A stretch of DNA of 64,000 nt, from the NCBI RefSeq assembly GCF_030505615.1, contig NZ_CP129992.1, positions 1,178,001-1,242,000 of the forward strand, written 5' to 3'. This DNA is from Salinibaculum rarum. GTDB lineage: Archaea > Halobacteriota > Halobacteria > Halobacteriales > Haloarculaceae. Under the pieces are notes generated by a model that did no database searches, had not been told where the DNA came from, and saw nothing but the letters and a program-made list of their open reading frames with translations. The position numbers were made by a program, and so were the translations under genes. Of this stretch, positions 22,411 through 30,417 are shown in pieces (position 1 is the first letter of the stretch; every line of letters begins with the position of its first letter).

Positions 22411-23286
22411 ATGGACGCCGAACTACCGGGAGCCGACGAGAATCGGCTGTTCGACACGCACGCCCACCAGCCGACAAGCGAGTTCCTCCACGACGCCGGC
22501 GGCGAGATGATGCAAGACGCCGCCGACCGCTTCGGGACGACCCTCGACACCTGGGACTACGACGAGATGATCGAGGAGTACCACGACGCGGGCATCGGCC
22601 GTGCCGTCCTGCTGGGCTGGGACGCCGAGACGAACACCGGCAACCCCCCTGTCCCGAACGACTACGTCGCGGAGGTCCGCGACGAGTACCCCGACTTCTT
22701 CGTCGGCTTTGGTAGCGTCGACCCGCTGAAAGACGACTGTGTACAGGAGGCGATTCGGTGTGTCGAGGACCTCGGCCTCTCGGGGTTCAAGTTCCAGCAG
22801 ATCGCGCAGGGCTTTGACCCCTCCGACGACCGGCACGACCACCTCTGGAGCACTATCGAGGACCTCGGCGTCCCCGTCGTCTTCCACGGGGGCAACTCCA
22901 CGCTTGGCGCCTGTAGCGCCGGCGGCCGGGGCCTGAAAGTCAAATACGGTGACCCGATGCTCATCGACGACGTCGCTGCCGAGCACCCCGACCTCCAGAT
23001 TCTCATCGCACACCCCGCGTACCCGTGGGAGAAAGAACAACTCGCCATCTGCCAGCAGAAGGGCAACGTCTACATGGACCTCTCGGGGTGGATTCCCAAA
23101 TACATCGACGAGCAGGTGCTTCAGTACGCGGGCTCGCTGCTCAAAGACAAGGTGATGTTCGGCACCGACTACCCGATGATAGACCCCGAGACCTGGCTCG
23201 AATCCTTCGCCCAGGACACGGACTTCGGCGAGGAGATACAGCGAAAGATTCTCTACGAGAACGCCGAGGAGTTTTTCGACCTGTAG
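22411..23286 (+). CDS. Amidohydrolase family 2 metal-dependent hydrolase/decarboxylase
   Basis: The 291-residue product has the amidohydrolase-2 TIM-barrel pattern: DTHAHQ near residue 14 (HxH metal site), VVFHGGNS (His), ILIAHPAYPW (His) and MFGTDYPM (Asp). Family members include ACMSD-type decarboxylases and hydrolases acting on aromatic or ring-opened acids, which fits its position beside the phenylacetate genes, but the substrate is unknown. The frame is open from 22282; the ATG at 22411 is chosen because the earlier part is AT-rich and not protein-like. It is convergent with paaG (13 bases between stops). Confidence 0.85.
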   Translation: MDAELPGADENRLFDTHAHQPTSEFLHDAGGEMMQDAADRFGTTLDTWDYDEMIEEYHDAGIGRAVLLGWDAETNTGNPPVPNDYVAEVRDEYPDFFVGFGSVDPLKDDCVQEAIRCVEDLGLSGFKFQQIAQGFDPSDDRHDHLWSTIEDLGVPVVFHGGNSTLGACSAGGRGLKVKYGDPMLIDDVAAEHPDLQILIAHPAYPWEKEQLAICQQKGNVYMDLSGWIPKYIDEQVLQYAGSLLKDKVMFGTDYPMIDPETWLESFAQDTDFGEEIQRKILYENAEEFFDL

Positions 23287-23299
23287 GCGACCGCGGGCC

Positions 23300-24061
23300 T
23301 CAGTCGAAGTCCGGCTTGCGACCGTTCAGGAAGGCGTCGACGCCCTCGGCGTGTGCGTCGGTGTCGTAGGCCATCGACTGGAGACGGGCTTCCTGCTTGA
23401 GGCCAGTAGCCAGGGCGTGGCCGAGGTTGTCGTGAATCGCTTCTTTCGCGAGCCCGATGTTTGCCGTCGGACGATTCTTGAGCGTCTCGACGAGGTCTGT
23501 GACCCGTTCGTCCAGTTGGTCGTCGGGAACGGCCTCGTTGACGAGGTCCAGTTCGGCGGCTTCGTCGGCGTCGATGAGTTGCCCAGTGAAAGCCAGTTCC
23601 TTCGTCTTTCGCAGGCCGATGAGCCGCGGCAGGATAGCCGTCGCGCCCATGTCCGGGACGAGACCGACGTTGATGAAGGAGGCGCCAAAGCGGGCGGAGT
23701 CGGCAGCGTAGGCAAAGTCCGACACCGCGGCCAGCGACATCCCGGCGCCGACGGCGTCCCCGTTGACTTTCGCGACAATCGGGACCGGGGCCGTGAGTGC
23801 GTTCTCGGCGACGCGGCCGAGCGTCGTCCGGACGCGTTCGTACGCCTCCGGTGTCGTCTCGTCGCGTTCGGCCATCGCTTCGATGTCGCCGCCCGCGCTG
23901 AACGACTCGCCGTCGCCGGTGATGACGACAGCGTCGTGGTCGGCGGGGTCGAGGTCAGCGAGGGCGTCGGCCAGTTCCCCGGCCACGGCGCCGGTCATCG
24001 CGTTTCGAACGTCTGGCCGGTCGAACGTTATCTCTCGGACAGCACCGTCGTCGATGCGCAT
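23300..24061 (-). CDS. paaG: Enoyl-CoA hydratase/isomerase, probable 1,2-epoxyphenylacetyl-CoA isomerase
   Basis: The 253-residue crotonase-fold protein has the oxyanion-hole motif FSAGGDIEAM and GDAVGAGMSLAAVSD. It lacks both hydratase glutamates (MSLA instead of CELA, ASFINVG instead of QPEI). It has Asp in VGLVPDMGAT, the residue position that defines the isomerase PaaG (Asp136 in E. coli). The surrounding pattern (GLxPDxGxT then LPRLIG) also matches PaaG. It would convert the ring epoxide to oxepin-CoA after the epoxidase. The ATG at 24061 is preferred over 24085 because MRIDDGAV is the usual N terminus. It follows the HTH regulator gene by 24 bases on the same strand, so the two are probably one transcript. 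Confidence 0.82.
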   Translation of the reverse strand: MRIDDGAVREITFDRPDVRNAMTGAVAGELADALADLDPADHDAVVITGDGESFSAGGDIEAMAERDETTPEAYERVRTTLGRVAENALTAPVPIVAKVNGDAVGAGMSLAAVSDFAYAADSARFGASFINVGLVPDMGATAILPRLIGLRKTKELAFTGQLIDADEAAELDLVNEAVPDDQLDERVTDLVETLKNRPTANIGLAKEAIHDNLGHALATGLKQEARLQSMAYDTDAHAEGVDAFLNGRKPDFD

Positions 24062-24085
24062 GTGCGTACTCGCGCGTGCGGGCAC

Positions 24086-24748
24086 TTATGTCTCATCGTC
24101 GTCGGCGCCGCTCTGGAACAGCTGTGTAAACAGCGCGTGCTGGGCCCGGTGGAGCCGCTCGATGAAGGCGGATTTGCTGATACCCATCGCGGAGGCGACC
24201 TCGTCGGCCGTCGTCTTGCGGGGGACGGTAAAATACCCCATATTCACCGCCTGACGGAGGCTCTCTTCCTGTGCGGGCGTGAGGTCCCACTGCTGTGCGA
24301 TGGAGTCGTCTTCCTCGGTCCGGAGCGCATAGACCCGCTCCAGTTTGACCCCGACAGTCTCGCCGGCAGTCTCCATGACCGACCTGAGCACTTCGTGACC
24401 GACCACTGCGCCCGTCAGGATGGCGCTGCCGTCCTGGTAGGTCAGCGATTCGACCATGAAGCCGGCGCTGATGAGTTCGTGGACGACACACTGGTGTAAG
24501 GACAGACAGCGGTAGTTGTACTTGCCGTCGTTGGCAGACTGGTAGAGATAGCGGATGCGGTCGTCGGTGTCGAGAAACTGCGAGAGGTCGTCGTTGGGCG
24601 CGGCACTGAATCGCAGGAGGACGTTCCCGTCGTCGCGCAACAGCGGTGGTGCCCCGTCGACGACTGCGTTGGTCGCCCGGGTCGCATCTGCCAGCGGGCA
24701 GTCGTCGCCCTCGATGCGAAACTCCGTCATGAGACACTCGTTTATCAT
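24086..24748 (-). CDS. Bat-type HTH transcriptional regulator, divergent from epoxidase cluster 1
   Basis: The 220-residue product ends in an HTH_10 (bacterio-opsin activator type) domain: LTPAQEESLRQAVNMGYFTVPR then VASAMGISKSAFIERLHRAQ, residues about 155-205. The N-terminal 150 residues form the small associated sensor domain with several cysteines (CPLA, YRCLSLHQCVVHE). It is the same length and plan as the regulator at 37483-38145; both start MIxExL and both stand divergent from a paaA gene. The ATG at 24748 is selected by that alignment (a frame start at 24799 would add 17 residues). It likely controls cluster 1 and itself. TTTTATATG at 24773-24781 on its strand sits about 27 bases before the ATG and suits a leaderless transcript. 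Confidence 0.88.
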   Translation of the reverse strand: MINECLMTEFRIEGDDCPLADATRATNAVVDGAPPLLRDDGNVLLRFSAAPNDDLSQFLDTDDRIRYLYQSANDGKYNYRCLSLHQCVVHELISAGFMVESLTYQDGSAILTGAVVGHEVLRSVMETAGETVGVKLERVYALRTEEDDSIAQQWDLTPAQEESLRQAVNMGYFTVPRKTTADEVASAMGISKSAFIERLHRAQHALFTQLFQSGADDDET

Positions 24749-24838
24749 TACCCGCGATATTACGGCCGTCCGCATATAAAACCCGCCTATGGACTGCACA
24801 ATTAGTAAGGGGTGTCACTCCTAATGTTGTGATGAACC
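24749..24838. promoter_or_regulatory. Divergent control region of regulator 1 and epoxidase cluster 1
   Basis: These 90 bases separate two divergent start codons. CATATAAAA (24773-24781) reads as a TATA box in both directions but is best spaced for the regulator. ACAATTAGTAA (about 24798-24808), some 35 bases before the paaA ATG, is a weaker TATA candidate for the epoxidase genes. ATTAG...CTAAT flanks a G-rich core between 24801 and 24825 and could bind the regulator. Confidence 0.45.
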
Positions 24839-25780
24839 ATGAACATCGAAGAGGTCAAGGAGAAAGCGGGTCCGCGGCAGTTCAATCCGAACGACGATAT
24901 GCCAGAGGAGTATCGGAAGGCGGCGACACGGATGCTCGAGTTCCACGCCAACAGCGAGATTATGGGTGCGTTCCTCGAGCGCCCGTTCATCCGAAAAGCA
25001 CCGAGCCTGGAGCGGAAGATGGCCTTCAGCGCCAAGACCCAGGACGAAATCGGCCACGGGCAGATGCTCTACCGGGCCGCTGAGTCGCTCGGCATCAAGA
25101 CGCGAGAGGAGATGCTCGACGACCTCGCAGCGGGGAAGGGTAAGTTCCTCAACTGCTTCCACTACCCGATGGAGGACTTCGTCGAGACGCCGATGATTGC
25201 CTTCTTCGTCGACGGCGCCGCGATGCGCCGCCAGGCAACCCTCAAAAAGTCCAGCTGGGAGCCGTACGCCCACGCGATGGACAAAATCTGTTTCGAGGAA
25301 GGGATGCACGTCAAGCACGGTGAATCCATCCTCCGCGAGCTGATGAACGGCTCGAAGAAAGAACAGCAGATGACTCAGGAAGCCTTCGAGAAGTGGTGGC
25401 CGCGCATCCTGCAGTTCTTCGGTCCGACCGACGACCAGAGCACCCACCACGACTTCGCCGCCGAAGTCGGGCTCAAGACCAAGTCCAACGACGAGCTCCG
25501 GAACGCCTTCCTCAACACGTACATGCAGAAGGCCAAAGACTACGGCCTGGAGATTCCCGACGAGCCACGCATTCGGGACAACGGCGACGGCACCTACGAG
25601 GTCGTCGAAGAGGACCTCGACTGGGACGAGTTCTTTACCGTCTCGAAAAACGAGTACGAGGGCAGTATCCAGCAGATCAACGGACGCAAACAGGCCCAGG
25701 AGGCCGTCGAGTGGGTCCGTGACATGATGGACAGCCAGGCAACCACGGACGACTCCCCGACACCACAGGCGGCTGACTAA
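24839..25780 (+). CDS. paaA: Phenylacetyl-CoA epoxidase-type catalytic subunit PaaA, divergent copy
   Basis: The 313-residue ferritin-like diiron protein has ligands recognisable as Glu40 (HANSEIMG), Glu70 and His73 (QDEIGH), and Glu154/His157 (FEEGMH). It should form the catalytic subunit of a ring 1,2-epoxidase acting on an aryl-CoA with PaaB and PaaC. Compared with E. coli PaaA and the second copy at 36382-37293 it is divergent: LNCFHYP replaces the conserved xxFNYP, GAFLERPF replaces GxLPExxW, and the C terminus is remodelled. The iron ligands are retained, so it is probably active but on a different or modified substrate (inference). It is the first gene of a five-gene unit on the plus strand, opposite its own regulator. 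Confidence 0.88.
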   Translation: MNIEEVKEKAGPRQFNPNDDMPEEYRKAATRMLEFHANSEIMGAFLERPFIRKAPSLERKMAFSAKTQDEIGHGQMLYRAAESLGIKTREEMLDDLAAGKGKFLNCFHYPMEDFVETPMIAFFVDGAAMRRQATLKKSSWEPYAHAMDKICFEEGMHVKHGESILRELMNGSKKEQQMTQEAFEKWWPRILQFFGPTDDQSTHHDFAAEVGLKTKSNDELRNAFLNTYMQKAKDYGLEIPDEPRIRDNGDGTYEVVEEDLDWDEFFTVSKNEYEGSIQQINGRKQAQEAVEWVRDMMDSQATTDDSPTPQAAD

Positions 25781-25782
25781 TC

Positions 25783-26313
25783 ATGATCTGGGAAGTATTT
25801 AGACAGGAAGCGGAGGACAGCCCCCACGTCCACTGTGGGAACGTCCACGCGCCCGACCGGGAGATGGCAAAGCAGTTCTCTGTCATCCAGCACGGCCGCC
25901 GGAAGCCGACCGTCTCGCTGTGGGTCGCCCCACAGGAGAAGGTAACCGGCGTCTACTACGGCGAAGACACCACCGACACCGACACCGACGGCGCCGAAGC
26001 CAGCTGGGAAGTGTTCCGACAGGACGAGCCTGGCGGATACCACACCCACTGCGGTGACGTGTCGGCGACCGACTCCGACTCTGCGAAACACACCGCACTG
26101 GAGCAGTTTGTCGAGGACGACGAACCCCACGAGTTCTGGGTAGTCCGAACCCAGTACGTCGGCGAAGTGAACGCAGACCAGGTAAAGTTCGGCGGGACGA
26201 CGGACAAGTCCTACCGATTTGCACAGACGTACAACGTGACGCCGGCGGCAGCGGAAGTCGAGGCGTCGGAATCCGAACAGGTCGACGCTGAGCGTCGACG
26301 AGGTGACCTCTGA
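25783..26313 (+). CDS. paaB: PaaB subunit with duplicated PaaB domain
   Basis: PaaB is the small structural subunit that bridges PaaA and PaaC; it normally has about 90-95 residues. This product has 176 and contains two related halves: WEVFRQEAEDSPHVHCGNVH at residue 3 and WEVFRQDEPGGYHTHCGDVS near residue 74. Each half is followed by the domain's helix and a WV strand (SLWVAP, EFWVVRTQY). The GTTDKSY motif typical of the PaaB end is present only after the second half. The protein is therefore an internal duplication, unlike the single-domain PaaB of cluster 2. Its stop overlaps the paaC start (TGATG), so the two are co-translated. Confidence 0.88.
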   Translation: MIWEVFRQEAEDSPHVHCGNVHAPDREMAKQFSVIQHGRRKPTVSLWVAPQEKVTGVYYGEDTTDTDTDGAEASWEVFRQDEPGGYHTHCGDVSATDSDSAKHTALEQFVEDDEPHEFWVVRTQYVGEVNADQVKFGGTTDKSYRFAQTYNVTPAAAEVEASESEQVDAERRRGDL

Positions 26314-27146
26314 TGGCGACGACAGAAAACGATCTTGGTGGACCGGACGAACTGACAGAGCGCGAACGACAGGCCGTCGAAGCCCAGCTGTTCCGGCTGG
26401 CCGACGACGAGTACGTCCAGGCCGAGCGCTACACCTTCTGGCAGGTGCGCGCGCCGACCCTGGAGTCGGACCTCGCCTTCGCGAACAACGCCCAGGACGA
26501 ACTCGGCCACGCGCGACTGTGGTACGACGCCATCCAGAAGTTCGGGTACACCGAGGAGTCCCTGCTGTGGGAGAGCGAGCCGTCGAACTTCCAGCACAGT
26601 ACGCTGGTCGAACTCCCCTTCGAAGAGGGTGACTGGGGCGACGCAGTGATCCGTGCGTACCTCTACGACGTTGCCGAGGACGTCCGTCTGTCGGCACTCG
26701 AAGGCTCCAGTTACAAGATGATTCGCGACCGGACCAGCCGGATTCAGGGCGAGGAAGGCTACCACGTCGAGCACGCAGAGAGCTGGCTCGAACGAATGGC
26801 CCAGGACGCAGACGCGAGCGAGCGCGTCCAGGCTGCACTGGACCGCCTGTACCCGTACGCGCTGACCCTGTTCGAACCCGTCGGCGATGTCGAAGACGAC
26901 ATCGTGGACCTGGGTGTCCGGACGATGACACTCGAGGAGATGCGAGACGAGTGGACCGACCGAATCACCGAGTTCCTCACCGACCTCGGATTCGAGGTTC
27001 CGACTGACGTCGAGCCGGCGACTCCTGTCGGCCGGAACAACGAACACACCGACCACTGGGACGAACTGTACGAACAGATGACCGAGGCGTACCGCAACCT
27101 CGGTCGACACGAGGCGACGCGCATCATGGACCCGGAAGATGAGTAG
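26313..27146 (+). CDS. paaC: Phenylacetyl-CoA epoxidase structural subunit PaaC
   Basis: The 277-residue ferritin-like protein is homologous to PaaA but usually serves as the non-catalytic partner that stabilises the PaaA active site. Motifs: FANNAQDELGHARLWY near residue 60 and GEEGYHVEHAESWLERM near 148, plus the helix AYLYDVAEDVRL. Start and stop overlap the neighbours on both sides (1 base with paaB, 8 bases with paaD), which indicates tight co-expression. It is a clear orthologue of the product at 35299-36108, with a longer N-terminal extension. Confidence 0.92.
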   Translation: MATTENDLGGPDELTERERQAVEAQLFRLADDEYVQAERYTFWQVRAPTLESDLAFANNAQDELGHARLWYDAIQKFGYTEESLLWESEPSNFQHSTLVELPFEEGDWGDAVIRAYLYDVAEDVRLSALEGSSYKMIRDRTSRIQGEEGYHVEHAESWLERMAQDADASERVQAALDRLYPYALTLFEPVGDVEDDIVDLGVRTMTLEEMRDEWTDRITEFLTDLGFEVPTDVEPATPVGRNNEHTDHWDELYEQMTEAYRNLGRHEATRIMDPEDE

Positions 27147-27573
27147 CGACTACGACCGGCCGCGGGCCGAACCCGACGCGAGTCCGTGCTCGTACACGGA
27201 CTACGACACGAAAGAGCACGTCGAGGGTGACGTTCCCGCGACCGGAGAGGGCGCAGAGGGCCTCGAACGCGAGGTCTGGGCCGCCCTCTACGCGGTCGAG
27301 GACCCGGAGATGCCCGTCAGCATCGTCGACCTCGGTCTCATCTACGAGCTCGACATCGACGACGGGGAAGCCACAATCAACATGACGCTGACATACAGTG
27401 GCTGTCCGGCCCGCCAGCTCATCCTCGACGACGTCGAGGCGGCCGCAGAGAGCGTCGACGGCATCGACGAGGCGGCGGTCGAACTGGTCTGGTCGCCAAA
27501 CTGGTCTATCGACCTCGTCACCGAACAGGGCAAAGAAGCACTGCGTGACTTCGGAATGAGCTTCGACGGATGA
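27139..27573 (+). CDS. paaD: PaaD, DUF59/MIP18 domain part
   Basis: The 144-residue protein has the iron-sulfur assembly (MIP18/DUF59) fold: VEDPEMPVSIVDLGLIY and MTLTYSGCPARQLI, the latter with the conserved reactive Cys. In bacteria PaaD is one polypeptide with this domain followed by a C-terminal zinc ribbon; here the ribbon is a separate gene that begins at the ATGA overlap (27570). PaaD is needed to mature the epoxidase diiron centre. The N-terminal 45 residues are an acidic extension without recognisable features. Confidence 0.88.
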   Translation: MSSDYDRPRAEPDASPCSYTDYDTKEHVEGDVPATGEGAEGLEREVWAALYAVEDPEMPVSIVDLGLIYELDIDDGEATINMTLTYSGCPARQLILDDVEAAAESVDGIDEAAVELVWSPNWSIDLVTEQGKEALRDFGMSFDG

Positions 27574-27737
27574 CCGAACAAGACCCAAGTGTCACGACGA
27601 GCGGCGAGATGACGGGCGCGAAGTGTCCCTACTGTGGGTCGACCGACACCGAGCGGAAACACCCGCGTGGCCCGTCGCGGTGCCAGTCTATCCACTACTG
27701 CAACGAGTGTCTCCAGCAGTTCAAGAAGTTCGAGTGA
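27570..27737 (+). CDS. Zinc-ribbon microprotein corresponding to the C-terminal domain of PaaD
   Basis: The 55-residue product overlaps the stop of the DUF59 gene by ATGA. It carries CPYCGSTDT then, 18 residues on, CQS and CNEC, ending QQFKKFE. Bacterial PaaD ends with the same pattern (CPxCGSxDT ... C ... CxxC ... PFxYFK). This is therefore the detached zinc-binding half of PaaD. The second cluster has the same split gene at 34656-34874, so the split is a stable feature and not a frameshift error. Confidence 0.85.
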   Translation: MTEQDPSVTTSGEMTGAKCPYCGSTDTERKHPRGPSRCQSIHYCNECLQQFKKFE

Positions 27738-28088
27738 CCGACTGGCCGCCGACCGCATGCGACTGTCGGCAGTGACTGTCGCCGCTCCGTATTTCCGATT
27801 GTGTTCGTAGTCACGTCTGCATTTTCCACCGTCTGAATCCTGGAAGCAAAAGGCATTTACCTGTGTGTTAGCAACACACACGTGGGTCGCAACGCTGCGT
27901 TCGAGACCCGTCTTAGCAGTGCCAGCGCGACCCTCTCCCCCAATCCCTATCGTTTCCGATTGCCGTTCGAGTTCGTCGTCGTCGGGTGGTCATACCCGGG
28001 CCACCCGTTGACACTTCGTCGTCGATTCTGTCCCGTCCACTGGCAATGCTGTCCAGCCCCGATTACTCCGAGTTTGCGGACAGCGCCG
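27738..28088. other. Interval with a strong palindrome, no gene
   Basis: This 351-base gap lies between cluster 1 and the convergent histidine kinase gene. TGTGTGTT and AACACACA, spacer AGC, form a perfect inverted repeat at 27862-27880, extended by a further AC/GT pair after one mismatch. Downstream there is no T tract, so it looks more like a protein-binding site or structured RNA than an intrinsic terminator. An open frame from 27882 runs antisense through the kinase gene and is not credible. Confidence 0.5.
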
Positions 28089-30263
28089 CTACTCGAACTC
28101 GACGGACCGAAACTCGAACCGGGCACCGCCGGTCTCGCTGTCCGTGACCGACACGTCCCAGTCGTGTGCGTCTGCAATCTGGCTCACGATAGAGAGTCCG
28201 AAGCCGGTCCCCTCTTTGGACGTGGTAAAGCCGGATTCGAGGACGCGGTCGCGGTCCTGTGGTGGAATCCCCGGGCCGTCGTCTGCGACGTAAAAGCCGT
28301 CGTCGAGACTTCCGACACAGAGCCGTGCGTCGGGGCCTGCGTGCTCCCGGGCGTTCCGGAAGAGGTTCCCGAACAGTTCCGTCGCCCGGGACTCGTCGAC
28401 GAGGACCGTCGGCTCGTCGGCCACCTCGAGTGTCATCGCCGCCGTATCGACGTGTGACCAGGCCGTTCGGGCGACATCTTCCAGTGGAACCGGCGTCGGA
28501 TTGAGGACGGTCTGTCCCTGCTTTGCCAGCATGAGCAGTTCGTCGATGAGCTCCTCCATCCGGTCGACCGAACAGGCAATCTCGTCGTGGGCTTCGCAGG
28601 GGTCGTCCGTCTGTCGAGCGTCGTCGAGTCGCATCCGGAGCACGTTCAGCGGATTCCGGAGGTCGTGGGCGACGGTCCGCCCGAACTGTTCGAGGCGGTC
28701 GTTTTGACGTTCCAGCTCCCGCTCGTACTCTTTCATCTCCGAGATGTCGTTGTTGATGCCGACGAAATGCGTAATCTCCCCGTCGTCGTCGGTCAGGGGG
28801 GCAATCGTCTGCTCGATGTGGAACCGACTGCCGTCGATTCGCTCGTTGATTATCTCCCCTTCCCAGACCTCGCCGCCGAGAATCGTCTCCCAGAGGTCCT
28901 CGTAGAACGCCTCGTCGTGTTCGCCCGACTTCAGGATGGCCGGTGTCCGGCCGCAGGCTTCCGACGCGCTGTACCCCGTTATCGCCTCGAAGGCCGGATT
29001 GACGTACTCGATTGTCCCCTCCGGGTCCGTGATGAAGACAGCGTGGCCGGCGTGTTCGACGGCCTGTCGGAACAGTCGCAGGTCCTGTTCGCGCTCCTTT
29101 CGCTCCGTGATGTCCCGAATCGTACCGATGTGGTATTCTTCGTCACCGATGTCGATGTGGGTCGTCACGGTGTCGACGGGGAACTGCGTGTTGTCGTCGA
29201 GTCGCTGGTGGACTGTCTCCGTCTCTCGGGTCTCGCCTTCCGAAAAGGAGTCCCAGTACTCGTCGAACCCCTCGCTGTCGAACTCGGGGTTGAGCGCAGC
29301 GACGTGGATGCCTTCGAGAGCTTCGACGGTCGCCCCGAGCATCTCGGCGTAGGCCCGGTTTGCGTACTGGACCGTCCCGTCGGCGTCGTAGGCGGCCATC
29401 CCCGTCCCAATCTGGCCGACGGCTTGCTCGAAAAAGGCCAGGTTCCGCTCGCGTTCCTTTCGCTCGCTGACCTCGCGGTTGATTGCGACGAAGCCAGTAA
29501 TCGTCCCCGTCGCATCGGTCATCGGGGAAATCGTCTGGTCGATGACGTACTGCTCGCCGTCCTTGCGCTCGTTTATCACCTCGCTCTGCCAGACCTCGCC
29601 GCCCAGAATCGTCCCCCAGAGGTCCTGGTAGAACGCCTCGTCGTGTTCGCCCGACTTCAGGAGTGCCGGGGTCTCACCGAGCAGTTCGTCGACGGTGTAC
29701 CCTGCCGTCTCGGCCATCGACGGGTTCGCGTACGTTATCGTCCCGTCTCTGTCGGTGATGAAGACGGCGTGGCCGGCGTTTTCGACCGCCTGGCGAAGCG
29801 TCTGGAGTGATTTCTCCTCCCGGGACAGCGCGACGCAGTTCTCGATGCGTCTGGTGAGGACGTTCTGGCACGCCTCGACGCTGGACTTCTGGACGACGTC
29901 GTCGGCACCAATCCGGAGCGCACGCTGGGCCGTTCCGTCCAGTTCGTCGTCCGTACAGAGGACGAACGGCAGCGACGGGAACTCCGCCCGAACCGTCGCG
30001 AGAAAGCCGATGCCACCCATCTCGGGGAGATCGGCATCGCTGATGACGCATGTGATGTCGCGGTCCGCGAGCAACTCGAGTGCCGCGCTGCCACGCTCGC
30101 TTTGCGTGACGTCCACGTTTTCGGCCTGGTCGAACGCGTCGGTGACGGTCCTGACCCAGTCGCTGTCGGTCGTGACCACCAGGAGGTGTATCCCGTCCCG
30201 CTGGGTCTCGGCCCCGAACCGGGACCGCATGGTGGCTTCCTGTCGCCGTGCGGGCCGCTCCAT
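28089..30263 (-). CDS. Histidine kinase with receiver domain and three PAS domains
   Basis: The 724-residue soluble kinase starts with a receiver-like domain (about 27-140; ISDADLPEMGG holds the phospho-acceptor Asp, followed by LCTDDE and VVQKSS). Three PAS domains follow (about 155-270, 275-390, 395-515). A HisKA segment has VAHDLRNPLNVL, then an ATPase domain with LFGNLFRNAREHA, DDGPGIPP and GTGFGLSIV. No membrane segment is present, so the signal is cytoplasmic, such as redox, light or a ligand. PAS1 and PAS3 are near-copies that share LKSGEHDEAFY and ILGGEVW. An alternative ATG at 30230 would remove 11 residues. The gene lies between the two epoxidase clusters, but no partner regulator is adjacent. 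Confidence 0.88.
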   Translation of the reverse strand: MERPARRQEATMRSRFGAETQRDGIHLLVVTTDSDWVRTVTDAFDQAENVDVTQSERGSAALELLADRDITCVISDADLPEMGGIGFLATVRAEFPSLPFVLCTDDELDGTAQRALRIGADDVVQKSSVEACQNVLTRRIENCVALSREEKSLQTLRQAVENAGHAVFITDRDGTITYANPSMAETAGYTVDELLGETPALLKSGEHDEAFYQDLWGTILGGEVWQSEVINERKDGEQYVIDQTISPMTDATGTITGFVAINREVSERKERERNLAFFEQAVGQIGTGMAAYDADGTVQYANRAYAEMLGATVEALEGIHVAALNPEFDSEGFDEYWDSFSEGETRETETVHQRLDDNTQFPVDTVTTHIDIGDEEYHIGTIRDITERKEREQDLRLFRQAVEHAGHAVFITDPEGTIEYVNPAFEAITGYSASEACGRTPAILKSGEHDEAFYEDLWETILGGEVWEGEIINERIDGSRFHIEQTIAPLTDDDGEITHFVGINNDISEMKEYERELERQNDRLEQFGRTVAHDLRNPLNVLRMRLDDARQTDDPCEAHDEIACSVDRMEELIDELLMLAKQGQTVLNPTPVPLEDVARTAWSHVDTAAMTLEVADEPTVLVDESRATELFGNLFRNAREHAGPDARLCVGSLDDGFYVADDGPGIPPQDRDRVLESGFTTSKEGTGFGLSIVSQIADAHDWDVSVTDSETGGARFEFRSVEFE

Positions 30264-30417
30264 TACAACCAGCCTCCGGCGGTGTCGCCGCCATTCGCCG
30301 ACCGGATGGCTCTCCTGTCGTCCATTCGTTCCGAGCCAGACCAGGCGAGAAGAATCATTACCGGAACTGCTTCGAAGATGTACTTATTCTTTATGGTTCT
30401 TCACCGGGTGTGGGCGG

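Noticed and set aside
27882..28457. Plus-strand frame after the palindrome at 27862
   Set aside because: More than half is antisense to the histidine kinase gene and the sequence is not protein-like.
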